Below, one piece after another: positions 39,990 to 49,676 of a stretch of 64,000 bases of DNA. The stretch comes from Acidimicrobiia bacterium (GTDB lineage Bacteria; Actinomycetota; Acidimicrobiia; Spongiisociales; ZC4RG35): assembly GCA_025928935.1 (NCBI GenBank), contig JAICNB010000004.1, positions 19,687-83,686 of the forward strand, given 5' to 3'. Numbering within the stretch: position 1 is the stretch's first letter; every line of letters begins with the position of its first letter. The notes beneath the pieces were generated by a model that was not told the DNA's origin, searched no databases, and was given only the letters and a program-made list of their open reading frames with translations. A program made the translations under genes and the position numbers.

Positions 39990-41134
39990 TGCGGGACTCG
40001 CTGCGCTTCCGGCTATCGGTCCAGTACTCGGCAATCGTGTTCGGGCTGGGAGGAGCCCTGCTCGGCCTGGTATATCTCGCGCTCCGAAACTGGCTCCGAG
40101 GCCAGACCATGACCCAATACGTCTGGAGCGGCCGCCCGGTGGTTGTCGATGGTGTGGAGGTCGGGGTCCTCCCGACCCTCGCCACCCGTGAGGTCCGGAT
40201 GATCGAGTCGGTCTACAACGAGATCGTCCTCAATCAGGTGGCCAAGTGGACCATCGTCGCCCTCGTCGCCCTTTTCCTGCTCAGCATGGTCGTTGGGTGG
40301 GTCATGTCGGGCCGAGTACTACGCCCGGTCGAGGAGATCACGAATGTCGCCCGCGACATCCAGGCGTTCGATCTCAGCCGTCGCATCGGCCTCGAGGGCC
40401 CCGATGACGAGATAACCCGTCTCGCCGCGACGTTCGACAGCATGCTGGAACGGCTCGACCGTGCCTTTGCCAGTCAGCGGCGCTTCCTTGCCGACACGAG
40501 CCATGACCTGAGGACACCGCTGGCCGTGATCAGATCCAATGTCGAGGTGGTGGCCGACGATAAAGCGGCGACTGTCGGCGATTGGCGGGAGGTCGGCGGG
40601 ATCGTCCAGCGCAACACCGAGAAGATGTCGGAGATGATCGACGGGCTCCTCGCGACCGCACGACTGCAGACGGGGAAGGCGCAGGCCGTCGCCTTGAGTC
40701 TGGAGGATCTCGTCGCCTCCAAAGGGTCCGAGTACTCCAAGCCGCTGGCCGAGAAGGGCATATCGCTGGTCATTGACGCCGCTCCGGCGCTGGTCGAAGG
40801 TGTGCCCGTCTCCCTCGACCGCGCCCTCACCAACCTGCTCGACAACGCAATCGTCGTCTCTGAGGCCGGCTCGGAGATCACGATCGCATCGGGCATGGAC
40901 GACGATTGGGCGTGGATGGCCGTGACCGATCGAGGCCCGGGTCTCCCGGAAGAGCCGGAGGGGGGGCGCATCGGCCTGGGTCTGTCGATCGTCGAGCAAA
41001 TCGCAGAGGCGCATGCTGGCTCTCTCGTCTCCACGCCCGGGCCCGACGGGGCAGGGACGACGATGACCATCTGGCTTCCCGGACCGGGGGCCGATGGGCC
41101 GGCCCCTGTCCGTGCGCCCTTTACAAAGGGTTGA
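39986..41134 (+). CDS. sensor histidine kinase with HAMP (MprB-like)
   Basis: Two TM, HAMP, FLADTSHDLRTPLAVIRSNVE (H-box), LTNLLDNAIV, GRIGLGLSIVEQIAEAH. Confidence 0.95.
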   Translation: MMRDSLRFRLSVQYSAIVFGLGGALLGLVYLALRNWLRGQTMTQYVWSGRPVVVDGVEVGVLPTLATREVRMIESVYNEIVLNQVAKWTIVALVALFLLSMVVGWVMSGRVLRPVEEITNVARDIQAFDLSRRIGLEGPDDEITRLAATFDSMLERLDRAFASQRRFLADTSHDLRTPLAVIRSNVEVVADDKAATVGDWREVGGIVQRNTEKMSEMIDGLLATARLQTGKAQAVALSLEDLVASKGSEYSKPLAEKGISLVIDAAPALVEGVPVSLDRALTNLLDNAIVVSEAGSEITIASGMDDDWAWMAVTDRGPGLPEEPEGGRIGLGLSIVEQIAEAHAGSLVSTPGPDGAGTTMTIWLPGPGADGPAPVRAPFTKG

Positions 41135-41177
41135 TGTCATCGCTCCTACGGTGGTGGGTAGGAGGTTTCACACAGAC

Positions 41178-42461
41178 ATGAGCAGCGAAGATACGACTCA
41201 CGGCGCTTTCCCCGCTTCGAGTGAAGAGGCGGGCGCCCCCTCGAGCGAAACGGTGCAGAGCCCGATAGCCACCCAAGACCCCGCGCCCCAGCCGGCAACC
41301 GCCGAGCCTGTCGAACCGGCCGGTGCCCTTCCCGCGGCGACGACAGGCCCACCCCCTGCCCGGCCGCCCGCCCAGCCCCCTGTCAAGAGGTCGTCGGGTC
41401 GGGTATCGCCGTGGTTGATCGGTCTGATCGCCCTGCTTCTGGTGGTCGGGTCGTCGGCCGCCACCTACCTGATCACCACGATCGACGATCAACCGGAAGT
41501 CTCGGCCGATGGGACTCCAGCCCCTGGCGCCGACGATGAGACCCAGGCCGAGGGCGTCGCGCCGGATGAGCTGGTTCCCGGCGAGGAGCCCGTGGCTGAT
41601 GCCGCCGCGGTGATCCTGCCCTCCGTCGTGCAGATCCAGACCGGTTCCGGTCCCAACTCGGGAGTTGGCTCGGGTGTGATCTACGACTCGAACGGGCTCA
41701 TCCTCACCGCGGCCCATGTCGTGTCCGGTCAGGAGACCGTGACCGTTCGGTTCGCTGATGGGGAGCAAGTCGAAGGGACCGTCGTAGGAGGCACAGCAGG
41801 TGCCGATGTCGCCGTCGTCCAGGTCGACCGCACCGGGCTGCCCGCAGCCGAGCTGGCGCTCGATGACGACCCCGAGGTGGGCCAGATGGCAATCGCCGTA
41901 GGAAGCCCATGGGGGCTCCAGGGCACCGTCACCGCCGGCATCATCTCGGCAGTGGACCAGGCAATCCCGCAGGGCGGCTCGGCCAGGGCAGTCCTGCAGA
42001 CCGACGCCGCCATCAACCCCGGCAACTCCGGTGGCCCGCTGGTCGATCGTGAGGGCCGGGTCATCGGGATCAACGTGTCCATATTCAGCCTCTCGGGGGC
42101 AAATGATGGTGTTGGCTTTGCAGTCCCGATCGACATCGCCCATGACATCGCGGAGCGAGTGGTTGCCGGCGAGGAGATCCAGTCTGCCTATCTCGGCGTG
42201 TCCCTGGGCGTGGTCGAGACCGGTCAGGCGGGTGCCCTCGTCGAAGAGGTGACCCCCGGCACCGGTGCCGCTGAGGCCGGGCTCCAGCCCGGGGACCTGG
42301 TCGTCTCGATCGACGGCGTCCCCGTGCAGAGTGGTGGCGACCTCGCCGCCCAGATTCAGACCCACCAACCGGGCGACAGCGTCGACCTGGAAGTCGTCCG
42401 GGATGGGGCGCCAAGCACCATCTCGGTGACACTGGGTGAGCGGCCGGTGAACCTCGGCTGA
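41178..42461 (+). CDS. HtrA/DegP-like trypsin-type serine protease with PDZ domain (PepD-like)
   Basis: TM anchor; catalytic H (LILTAAHVVSG), D (ADVAVVQVD), S (NPGNSGGPLVD); C-terminal PDZ. Confidence 0.95.
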   Translation: MSSEDTTHGAFPASSEEAGAPSSETVQSPIATQDPAPQPATAEPVEPAGALPAATTGPPPARPPAQPPVKRSSGRVSPWLIGLIALLLVVGSSAATYLITTIDDQPEVSADGTPAPGADDETQAEGVAPDELVPGEEPVADAAAVILPSVVQIQTGSGPNSGVGSGVIYDSNGLILTAAHVVSGQETVTVRFADGEQVEGTVVGGTAGADVAVVQVDRTGLPAAELALDDDPEVGQMAIAVGSPWGLQGTVTAGIISAVDQAIPQGGSARAVLQTDAAINPGNSGGPLVDREGRVIGINVSIFSLSGANDGVGFAVPIDIAHDIAERVVAGEEIQSAYLGVSLGVVETGQAGALVEEVTPGTGAAEAGLQPGDLVVSIDGVPVQSGGDLAAQIQTHQPGDSVDLEVVRDGAPSTISVTLGERPVNLG

Positions 42462-42545
42462 CTCCTCAGACTCCTATGGGCGGCCCTCCCTCCAAGAGGG
42501 AGAGAAGCTCCTCCCGGTGGGCCCGGCTATCATGGCCGGGCCCAC

Positions 42546-42650
42546 TGTCATGCAGGGGGTGCCCCGGAGACAGCGAAGTCGGTTGGAACCCGATGCTGTC
42601 CCGCAACTGTGAAGCCTCCCTGAGGAGGACGAGCCAGGTCGCCTGAGCTC
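42546..42650 (+). promoter_or_regulatory. cobalamin riboswitch aptamer (approximate limits)
   Basis: AGCGAAGTCGGTTGGAACCCGATGCTGTCCCGCAACTGTGA...GAGCCAGGTCGCCTG matches the B12 riboswitch core pattern; sits directly upstream of btuFCD-cobO. Confidence 0.92.
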
Positions 42651-42715
42651 CAGGGCCACGACGAAAGTCTCGGATGAAGACGGAAGCGTGGGCTCAGGGA
42701 AGCCACCGGCCTCTT

Positions 42716-42737
42716 CATCCTCCGATGACGGAGGATG
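42716..42737 (+). promoter_or_regulatory. SD-sequestering hairpin (riboswitch expression platform)
   Basis: CATCCTCCG-ATGA-CGGAGGATG, perfect 9-bp stem containing the GGAGG Shine-Dalgarno for the ATG at 42744. Confidence 0.75.
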
Positions 42738-42743
42738 TTTCAT

Positions 42744-43721
42744 ATGAGAAGGATCGCCTTGGTCCTCACCGTGCTCATCGCCGTCGCCTGTGGCGACGGT
42801 GGAGGGGGCACGACCACAGAAGCCGCCGAGCCGGTGACGACCGGCACCGCCGCTCTCACCACTCCGACGGTGCCTGACACCACCACGAGTGTCGCTTCGG
42901 CGGAGGGCTTCCCGGTGGAGGTGACCACTGCCAACGGGCCGGTGACGATCGAAGCGAGGCCGGAAAGCATCGTCTCCCTCTCTTCGACTGCGACGGAGAT
43001 GTTGTTCGCCATCGATGCCGGCGATCAGGTGGTTGCCGTGGATGAGTTCTCCACCTACCCACCCGAGGCTCCGATCACCGACCTATCCGGCTTCACGCCC
43101 AATCTGGAGGCGATAGTCGGATACGAGCCCGACCTGGTTGTGATCTCGTTCGATCCCGGAGACCTCGTGTCGGGTCTCGAGGCGGTCGGGGTGCCCACGC
43201 TGTTCCTCCCGTCGGCCTCCAGCCTCGACGACTCCTACACCCAACTCGAGGTCCTTGGGGCGGCGACCGGCCACGTAGGCGAGGCGGCGGAAGTCGTGTC
43301 CGGGATGCAGGCTGACATAGACGGGATCGTGGCCAGCACCACCATCCCGGCCGGCATCTCCTTCTACCACGAGGTGGATGCCACCTTGTACTCGGCCACC
43401 TCGGGCAGCTTCCTCGGTCAGATCTACGCCCTGCTCGGCCTGACCAACATCGCCGACGAAGCCGATGATGGCAGCGGGTTCCCCCAGCTCTCCTCGGAGT
43501 ACATCGTCAGCCAGGACCCGGACATCATCTATCTCGGTGACGTCGACTTCGGGGTCACGCCCGAGAGCCTGGTGGAACGGCCCGGCTGGGCGGAGATGAC
43601 CGCGGTCGAGAACGGGGCGATCGTCCCTCTCGACTCCTATCTCGCCTCCAACTGGGGGCCGCAGGTGGTGGAGTTGCTCCGGACCATCGCTGGATCCGTC
43701 ACAGCAGTGCCGGCTTCTTGA
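42744..43721 (+). CDS. btuF: cobalamin-type ABC transporter substrate-binding lipoprotein
   Basis: MRRIALVLTVLIAVACGDGG lipobox; RIVSLSSTATEMLFAIDAGDQVVAVDEFSTYP-type periplasmic binding motif; downstream of a B12 riboswitch. Confidence 0.88.
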   Translation: MRRIALVLTVLIAVACGDGGGGTTTEAAEPVTTGTAALTTPTVPDTTTSVASAEGFPVEVTTANGPVTIEARPESIVSLSSTATEMLFAIDAGDQVVAVDEFSTYPPEAPITDLSGFTPNLEAIVGYEPDLVVISFDPGDLVSGLEAVGVPTLFLPSASSLDDSYTQLEVLGAATGHVGEAAEVVSGMQADIDGIVASTTIPAGISFYHEVDATLYSATSGSFLGQIYALLGLTNIADEADDGSGFPQLSSEYIVSQDPDIIYLGDVDFGVTPESLVERPGWAEMTAVENGAIVPLDSYLASNWGPQVVELLRTIAGSVTAVPAS

Positions 43722-44761
43722 GAGCGGCGGCGGGTGCCCGCCCGATCGCTCCTGCCCGGATCGGGGCGGGGCGCTGGCTGGTGGCGGCCGGGCTCCTCCT
43801 GGTGGCGGTGCTGGCCGGATTGCTCGCCGGCTCGGTGCCTCTCGACCCTGTCGATGTGGTCAGGGCGCTGGCCGATCGGCTACCGCTGATCACCGTCGAG
43901 CACGGCCTCGACGAGGTGCAGACCCGGCTCCTCTTCGAGCTCAGGATGCCACGCGTGGTCATGGGTGGGCTGGTCGGGGCGGTGCTCGCCGTTGCCGGTG
44001 CCGGCTATCAGGGGGTCTTTCGGAACCCACTGGCCGATCCCTATCTCCTCGGTGTGGCCGCCGGGGCGGGCCTCGGGGCCACGGCCGTCATCGGGACCGG
44101 CGCCGGTCCGGCGGCCATACCCATCGTGGCGTTCGTTGGAGGCATGGCGGCAGTAGGAGCGACCTATGTGCTGAGCCGGACGGTCGGTGGCCGGACCACG
44201 ACGTCGCTGATCCTGGCCGGTGTCGCCGTGGCTGCATTCGCCACTGCGATCCAGACCTTCCTCCTCCAGCGCAGCTATGAGACGTTGCGCGAGGTGTACT
44301 CCTGGATCCTCGGCCGGCTGGTCACGGTGGGATGGGCCGAGGTGTGGTCGTTGCTCCCCTACGCGTTGCTGGCGAGCTCCGTGCTCGTGGCTCTTCGCCG
44401 GCTGCTGGACGTGCTGGGGCTAGGCGACGAGGAGGCGGTGGGTCTCGGAGTGAACGTGACCGGGGTCCGTCGGCTCGTCGTGGTCGCCGCCACGCTGGCC
44501 ACTGCTGCCGCGGTGAGCGTCAGCGGGCTGATCGGCTTCGTGGGGATCATCGTTCCCCACATCATCCGCATGCTGACGGGTTGGAGTTATCGGGTCATTG
44601 TCCCTCTGTCACTGGTGGTGGGTGCCACGTTCCTCATCGTCGCCGACCTCGGCGCCCGCACCCTGGTGGCGCCTGCCGAGCTGCCGATTGGAGTGGTGAC
44701 CGCCTTCATCGGTGCTCCCTTCTTCCTGCTCGTTCTTCGCACGACCAGAGGCTCATCGTGA
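43718..44761 (+). CDS. btuC: FecCD/BtuC-type ABC transporter permease
   Basis: RLLFELRMPRVVMGGLVGAVLAVAGAGYQGVFRNPLADPYLLGVAAGAGLGA; GLIGFVGIIVPHIIRML; TTG start. Confidence 0.92.
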   Translation: MRAAAGARPIAPARIGAGRWLVAAGLLLVAVLAGLLAGSVPLDPVDVVRALADRLPLITVEHGLDEVQTRLLFELRMPRVVMGGLVGAVLAVAGAGYQGVFRNPLADPYLLGVAAGAGLGATAVIGTGAGPAAIPIVAFVGGMAAVGATYVLSRTVGGRTTTSLILAGVAVAAFATAIQTFLLQRSYETLREVYSWILGRLVTVGWAEVWSLLPYALLASSVLVALRRLLDVLGLGDEEAVGLGVNVTGVRRLVVVAATLATAAAVSVSGLIGFVGIIVPHIIRMLTGWSYRVIVPLSLVVGATFLIVADLGARTLVAPAELPIGVVTAFIGAPFFLLVLRTTRGSS

Positions 44762-45513
44762 TCTCGTGGCGGGAGGTCGTCGTCTCGTTCGGCGATGTGG
44801 TCGTGGTCGGGCCCGTGACCCTCACCGTGGGCGACGGCGAGTGGGTCGGCTTGATCGGCCCGAACGGCGCCGGGAAATCGACCCTGCTCAAGGCCGCGGT
44901 CGGGATCGTCCCCCATGAGGGGGTAGTGGATCTCGGTGATCGGAAGGGCGAGGCCGGGAAGGACATCGCATGGATGCCGCAACGTCCCCTACTCCCCGAC
45001 GAGATGAACGTGGCCAACTACGTCCTCCTGGGCAGGACCCCACACCTCGGCTATCTGGGCTCGGAGAGCGGCCATGACCTGGATTCGGTTCGGAATGCCA
45101 TCGAGCGCCTCGAGTTGGTCGACCTCTCCGATCGGCCGCTTTCCACGCTTTCAGGTGGCGAGGCCCAGCGGGCGGTGCTGGCACGCGCTCTGGCTCAGGA
45201 GGCACCGGTGCTCCTCCTCGACGAGCCGACCTCGGCTCTGGACGTCGGCCACCAGCAACAGGTCATGGAGCTGATCGATCAGCTGAGACGTGAGGACGGG
45301 CTCACGGTGTTGAGCGCCATCCACGATCTCACCTTGGCCGGCCAATACACGGACCGACTGGTGATGATGGACCACGGCGTGGTCGTCGCCGACGGTTCGG
45401 CCCGCGAGGTCCTCACCGAGGAGCGCATCATGGACCACTACGAGGCGAGGGTGAGGGTCGCGGAGAGCAACGAGGATGGGCTCACCGTGACCCCGATGAG
45501 GCGGCCACAATGA
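44758..45513 (+). CDS. btuD: ABC transporter ATP-binding protein
   Basis: LIGPNGAGKSTLLKAAVG; LSGGEAQRAVLARALAQEAPVLLLDEPTSALDVGHQ; GTG start at 44758. Confidence 0.92.
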   Translation: MISWREVVVSFGDVVVVGPVTLTVGDGEWVGLIGPNGAGKSTLLKAAVGIVPHEGVVDLGDRKGEAGKDIAWMPQRPLLPDEMNVANYVLLGRTPHLGYLGSESGHDLDSVRNAIERLELVDLSDRPLSTLSGGEAQRAVLARALAQEAPVLLLDEPTSALDVGHQQQVMELIDQLRREDGLTVLSAIHDLTLAGQYTDRLVMMDHGVVVADGSAREVLTEERIMDHYEARVRVAESNEDGLTVTPMRRPQ

Positions 45514-45556
45514 GGGGGCCATTCGAGGCACTCTCGAGGGTGACCTCGGCCCGGCC

Positions 45557-46126
45557 ATGACAGATCACACCACACCCCCCACCGAGCCTCCACCTCCCGC
45601 CAAACGCCGCCTGCCTTCCCAGGTGCTGGTCAACACGGGGGACGGGAAGGGCAAGTCGACCGCCGCCTTCGGCACCGCGCTCCGGGCTGTGGCCCGGGGA
45701 TGGAAGGTCGGTGTGGTCCAATTCCTCAAGTCGGGCGAGTGGAAGGTAGGCGAAGAGACCGTCGGGAGAGAGCTCGGCATGGACTGGTGGGCCCTCGGCG
45801 ATGGCTTCACATGGGACTCGGATGACATCAGCGAATCCGAGGCGATCGCCCGCGAGGCGTGGTCCAACGTCCGCTCCCGGATCGACTCCGACCTCTATGA
45901 CCTGCTGATCCTCGACGAGATCACCTATCCGATCAACTGGGGGTGGATCGACCTCGAAGAGGTGCTCGCCGCCATCGACGAGCGGCCGCCTCGACTCAAC
46001 CTCATCCTGACCGGCCGCGATGCCCCGGCCGCCCTGATCGATGCAGCCGACACTGTGACAGAGATGAAGAAGGTCAAACACGCCTTCGACGCCGGAGTGC
46101 TCGCCAGGCGGGGAATCGACTACTGA
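45557..46126 (+). CDS. cobO: cob(I)yrinic acid a,c-diamide adenosyltransferase (CobA/CobO/BtuR)
   Basis: LVNTGDGKGKSTAAFGTALRAVARGWKVGVVQFLKSGEW; LLILDEITYPINWGWID; LILTGRDAPAALIDAADTVTEMKKVKHAFDAGVLARRGIDY. Confidence 0.95.
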   Translation: MTDHTTPPTEPPPPAKRRLPSQVLVNTGDGKGKSTAAFGTALRAVARGWKVGVVQFLKSGEWKVGEETVGRELGMDWWALGDGFTWDSDDISESEAIAREAWSNVRSRIDSDLYDLLILDEITYPINWGWIDLEEVLAAIDERPPRLNLILTGRDAPAALIDAADTVTEMKKVKHAFDAGVLARRGIDY

Positions 46127-49100
46127 GTCGTCGAGAGGTCGGCGCCGATCATCTCGATGGCGTCTTCGATGGAGAGGCCCTCGCCCTGGACCGTGGCATG
46201 GGCGAAGTCGAGGCTCCCCAACGCGTCCTGGGTCGATGCGACCTGAGCCGCGTAATCGTGCTCCTCCGGCGGTGGCCAGATCGCGACGCGGTTCTCGCTG
46301 GCGACCCAATCGGCCAGCCCGAAAAGGCGGGCGGCGATCATGTTCTCCGCGTCGGCGTGGGCGCAGACGGCCAGCCCGGCGATCGCGATCGCCACCCCAC
46401 GCATGTCCTGCGCCATGTTGCAGAGGATCAGGCTCTCGCGGAGCGCAGCCCGGGCCCGTTGCAGCTGCTGGTGCCGGAACGCTGTCTTGCCCATGTGGTA
46501 GAGGTACTCGCCCAGGGCCGCCGACGCCCCGGCCTCCTCATTGGGTGACGCCGCCCGGTCCCGGTTCTGCTCCACCACCCGTGCCAGCTCCCCGGTGGTC
46601 GGGTTCGACTGGATCATCGTCTTCATCTCGAAGAGGTTGTTCGAGGCCTCCTCATAGAGGCTGAACCCCGCCAGGACGGACTTGAACAGCTCGAGGGCAT
46701 AGTCACGGTCGCCGGCCAGCCAGGCCATCGCCCCGAGACCGGCATCGGCGTGGGCCAGGCCCAGGGAGTCGCCCGCGATCACCAGCAGGTCACGACCTTC
46801 CCGGTAGCGGTCGGACGCCTCGTTGTAGTCACCTTCATCCCGGGCCAGGGCTCCGAGCCGCAATGCCGACCACCCGACGTCGAGGACCCCGGAGTGGTCG
46901 AGGAACAGCCGATGGCTCTCCGTCATCTTCTCACGGGCGAGCACCAGGTCCCCCTGAAGACGGGCCATCGTGCCCCAGACCGCGAGTGTCCAGGCCAGCA
47001 TCCAGTCGTCCCCTACTTCCCGGGTCAGACTCTCGGCCATGGGGGCCAGCCGGGTTGCCTCCTCGATGTCGTCACGCAGCCAGGCGGTGGCCATGAGCTG
47101 GTAGGTCTGTCTCGCTTCGCCGACCCTGTCGCCGAGGTCGCGGTAGATATCGAGCGCCTCGATGAGGTGGGAGTGCGCTTCGTCGAAGGCGAGACGCCGG
47201 CTGGCGAGGAGACCGGCACCGTTGAGGGCCCGGGCCAGGATCTCGGGATCGACCCCCTCACGGTGGGCCAGGGTCCGCTCCAGCCACTCGGTCCCATCGC
47301 TGACCTCGCGCTTGATCACCCAGAACCAGCGCAGCGCACCTGCCATCGCCATCGCGTCCTCGGCACGGCCAGAGTCATGCAGCCATTCCAGCGCGGCGCG
47401 CAGGTTGTAGCGGTCGCGCTCGAGACGATCTGCCCACACGTTTTGCTCCATGTCGTGGATCCGTGCGTCACCGTCCTCGGCCATGGCCAGGTAGAACTCG
47501 GCATGCCTGTCCCGGAGCTTGGCGAGCTCGGTTTGCTCGTCCAGACGCATCCGGGCGTAGTGGCTGATCGGTTCGAGAAGCCGGTATCGGACGGGGTCGG
47601 CGTCGGTGGCCATGACCAGGGAGGTCTCCACCAGACGCCCCAGCAGGTTCATCACGTGCTCTCGGTCCACCAGACCGCCCGAGCAGACACTCTCGGCCGC
47701 TTCGAGAGTGAACCCGCCGTTGAACACAGACAGACGGGTGAACAATGCTCTCTCCCCACCCCCAAGGAAATCAAAGCTCCAGTCGAGGGTCGTCTCGAGC
47801 GTCTGCTGATGTGGTGGCAGATCGCGGGCCGTCCCGGCGAGGAGGGCGAACTGCTGGTCGAGTCGCTCTACGAGCTGGCTCACCGACAGGACCTTGAGAC
47901 GGGCAGCGGCCAGCTCGATGGCGAGCGGGATCCCGTCGAGGCGCCGGCAAACCTCTGCCACTTGCTCGGCGTTGGCCGGACCGAGGCTGAAGTTGGGGCT
48001 CACCAGGCGAGCCCTGCTCACGAACAACGCGACCGATGGATACTGGGCGACCCCCTCCACCGATCTGACGCCGGGCCCCGGCACTTCGAGAGGGGAGAGC
48101 TGAACGAGGTGCTCCTCCCTTATCGACAGCCATTCGCGGGTAGTGGCCAGGATCTTCAGCTCCTCGGTTCCCTGCAGCAGCTGGTCCGTGAGCTTGGCCA
48201 CGGCGTCGATGAGGTGCTCGCAGCCGTCGAGAATGAGGAGGGATCGAGCCTTGGCCAGCCGGGAGATCAGGGTGTCGGTTATGGATCGAAGCGGGCTCTC
48301 GGTGATGTGAAGCTGCCGGGCGACGGCGGAAGCGAGGAGGTTGTCGTCCGGCACCCTCGACACCTCGACGAACCACACGCCGTCCTCGAACCCGGCGGAG
48401 AGCTCTTCGGCGACCTTGAGGGCGAGCGTCGTCTTGCCCACCCCGCCAGGCCCGGTGAGGGTCACCAGGCGTGACTTGGCCAGGGCCTCGATCACGGCCT
48501 CCTTCTCGTCCTGGCGCCCGACCAGTGTCAGGTCGCGGATCGGAAGATTCCCCTTGCTCGAGGTGAGAGTGCGCAAGGGTGGGAAGTCGGCCGGCTGCTC
48601 TGGCACATTGAGCTGGAAGATGTGCTCCTCGTGGGTGAGATCGCGGAGGCGATGGGTCCCCAGATCCTCGAGTCTCGTCCCCTCGGGAAGGCTGTATTCG
48701 ACGAGGCGCGCCGTCGCTTCAGAGACGAGGGTCTGTCCGCCATGCCCCGCGTCCCCGATTCGGGCGGCCCGGTGGACGTCGATCCCGACGTAGTCCGAGC
48801 CGCCGAGGCGGCCTTCCCCGGTGTGCACCCCGATCCTGACCCTGAGACCCTGGGGCGTGGGCCAGTCTTCATCGGCCAGGCGGCGTTGGATCTCGACCGC
48901 GCTGGCAACGGCGTCCAGAGCCGACTGGTAGGCAACGAAGAACCCGTCGCCCTCGTTCTTGACGATGTGGCCGCGATGGGTCTCAGCCGCCTCATGGACG
49001 ATGGCGTTGTGGCGTTCCAGGACAGGTCGAAAGGCATCGCCGAGCTCTTGGAGCATCCTCGTCGAGCCCTCGATGTCGGAGAAGAGAAAGCTGACCGTCC

Positions 49101-49137
49101 CCACTGGGAGGGCCCGTTGTGTCATCGCAACCCCCAA
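46120..49137 (-). CDS. class III adenylate/guanylate cyclase domain + NB-ARC ATPase + TPR regulator
   Basis: TVSFLFSDIEGSTRMLQELGDAF...NEGDGFFVAY; P-loop LTGPGGVGKTTLALKVAEEL; LDGCEHLIDAV; DGIPLAIELAAARLKVLS; TPR-like C-terminus. Confidence 0.92.
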   Translation of the reverse strand: MGVAMTQRALPVGTVSFLFSDIEGSTRMLQELGDAFRPVLERHNAIVHEAAETHRGHIVKNEGDGFFVAYQSALDAVASAVEIQRRLADEDWPTPQGLRVRIGVHTGEGRLGGSDYVGIDVHRAARIGDAGHGGQTLVSEATARLVEYSLPEGTRLEDLGTHRLRDLTHEEHIFQLNVPEQPADFPPLRTLTSSKGNLPIRDLTLVGRQDEKEAVIEALAKSRLVTLTGPGGVGKTTLALKVAEELSAGFEDGVWFVEVSRVPDDNLLASAVARQLHITESPLRSITDTLISRLAKARSLLILDGCEHLIDAVAKLTDQLLQGTEELKILATTREWLSIREEHLVQLSPLEVPGPGVRSVEGVAQYPSVALFVSRARLVSPNFSLGPANAEQVAEVCRRLDGIPLAIELAAARLKVLSVSQLVERLDQQFALLAGTARDLPPHQQTLETTLDWSFDFLGGGERALFTRLSVFNGGFTLEAAESVCSGGLVDREHVMNLLGRLVETSLVMATDADPVRYRLLEPISHYARMRLDEQTELAKLRDRHAEFYLAMAEDGDARIHDMEQNVWADRLERDRYNLRAALEWLHDSGRAEDAMAMAGALRWFWVIKREVSDGTEWLERTLAHREGVDPEILARALNGAGLLASRRLAFDEAHSHLIEALDIYRDLGDRVGEARQTYQLMATAWLRDDIEEATRLAPMAESLTREVGDDWMLAWTLAVWGTMARLQGDLVLAREKMTESHRLFLDHSGVLDVGWSALRLGALARDEGDYNEASDRYREGRDLLVIAGDSLGLAHADAGLGAMAWLAGDRDYALELFKSVLAGFSLYEEASNNLFEMKTMIQSNPTTGELARVVEQNRDRAASPNEEAGASAALGEYLYHMGKTAFRHQQLQRARAALRESLILCNMAQDMRGVAIAIAGLAVCAHADAENMIAARLFGLADWVASENRVAIWPPPEEHDYAAQVASTQDALGSLDFAHATVQGEGLSIEDAIEMIGADLSTTQ

Positions 49138-49193
49138 ATTAACAACGGTGGAGTCGTTGCCAGCCTTCGGTTTCGGGTGGTTTCGGCCGGAGG

Positions 49194-49676
49194 TCAGGAG
49201 GCTCTTTGCACTCTCCGCAGGATTGAGGCACGTATCTCGTCGGAGGAGTACCCGAGACCCTCGAGGGCGGACAGGGCGCGGTCCGGCCCCGTGCCCGCGG
49301 TGAGCGCCAGGGCGATGTGCTCTGCCCCTATGTGGCGGTGCCCGAGCGCAATCGCCTCCTTGAGAGCCCCTTTGAGGGTGTCCTTGGCTGCCCCGGTGAA
49401 CGGGACGTGCTTCCTGAGATGCCCGGGCCGGGACCCGCCACCATCACCGATGAGGGCGGGGTCGAGGCCCACCGAGAGGAGGGCCTCCTCGTCGAGTCGG
49501 TCGAGCCTCTCACGCAGCTCCTCCATGGTGGGCAGGGTCCCGCCCAAGGACTGGGCCCCGGCCGCCGCGATGAGGAGATGCTCGGTTCCGATGCGTGAAT
49601 CAGCTCTCAGCTCGGCTTCCTCGGCCGCCGAGGTGACGATCGCTCGTGCTTCCCGGGTGAATCGTTCGAACACCAC
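49194..49676 (-). CDS. Clp_N (Clp repeat) domain protein
   Basis: MVFERFTREARAIVTSAAEEAELRADSRIGTEHLLIA; second repeat TLKGALKEAIALGHRHIGAEHIALAL. Confidence 0.88.
   Translation of the reverse strand: MVFERFTREARAIVTSAAEEAELRADSRIGTEHLLIAAAGAQSLGGTLPTMEELRERLDRLDEEALLSVGLDPALIGDGGGSRPGHLRKHVPFTGAAKDTLKGALKEAIALGHRHIGAEHIALALTAGTGPDRALSALEGLGYSSDEIRASILRRVQRAS

Noticed and set aside
46750-48474. 574 aa + strand ORF
   Set aside because: Antisense to the cyclase/NB-ARC gene; no recognisable motif. High-GC shadow ORF.
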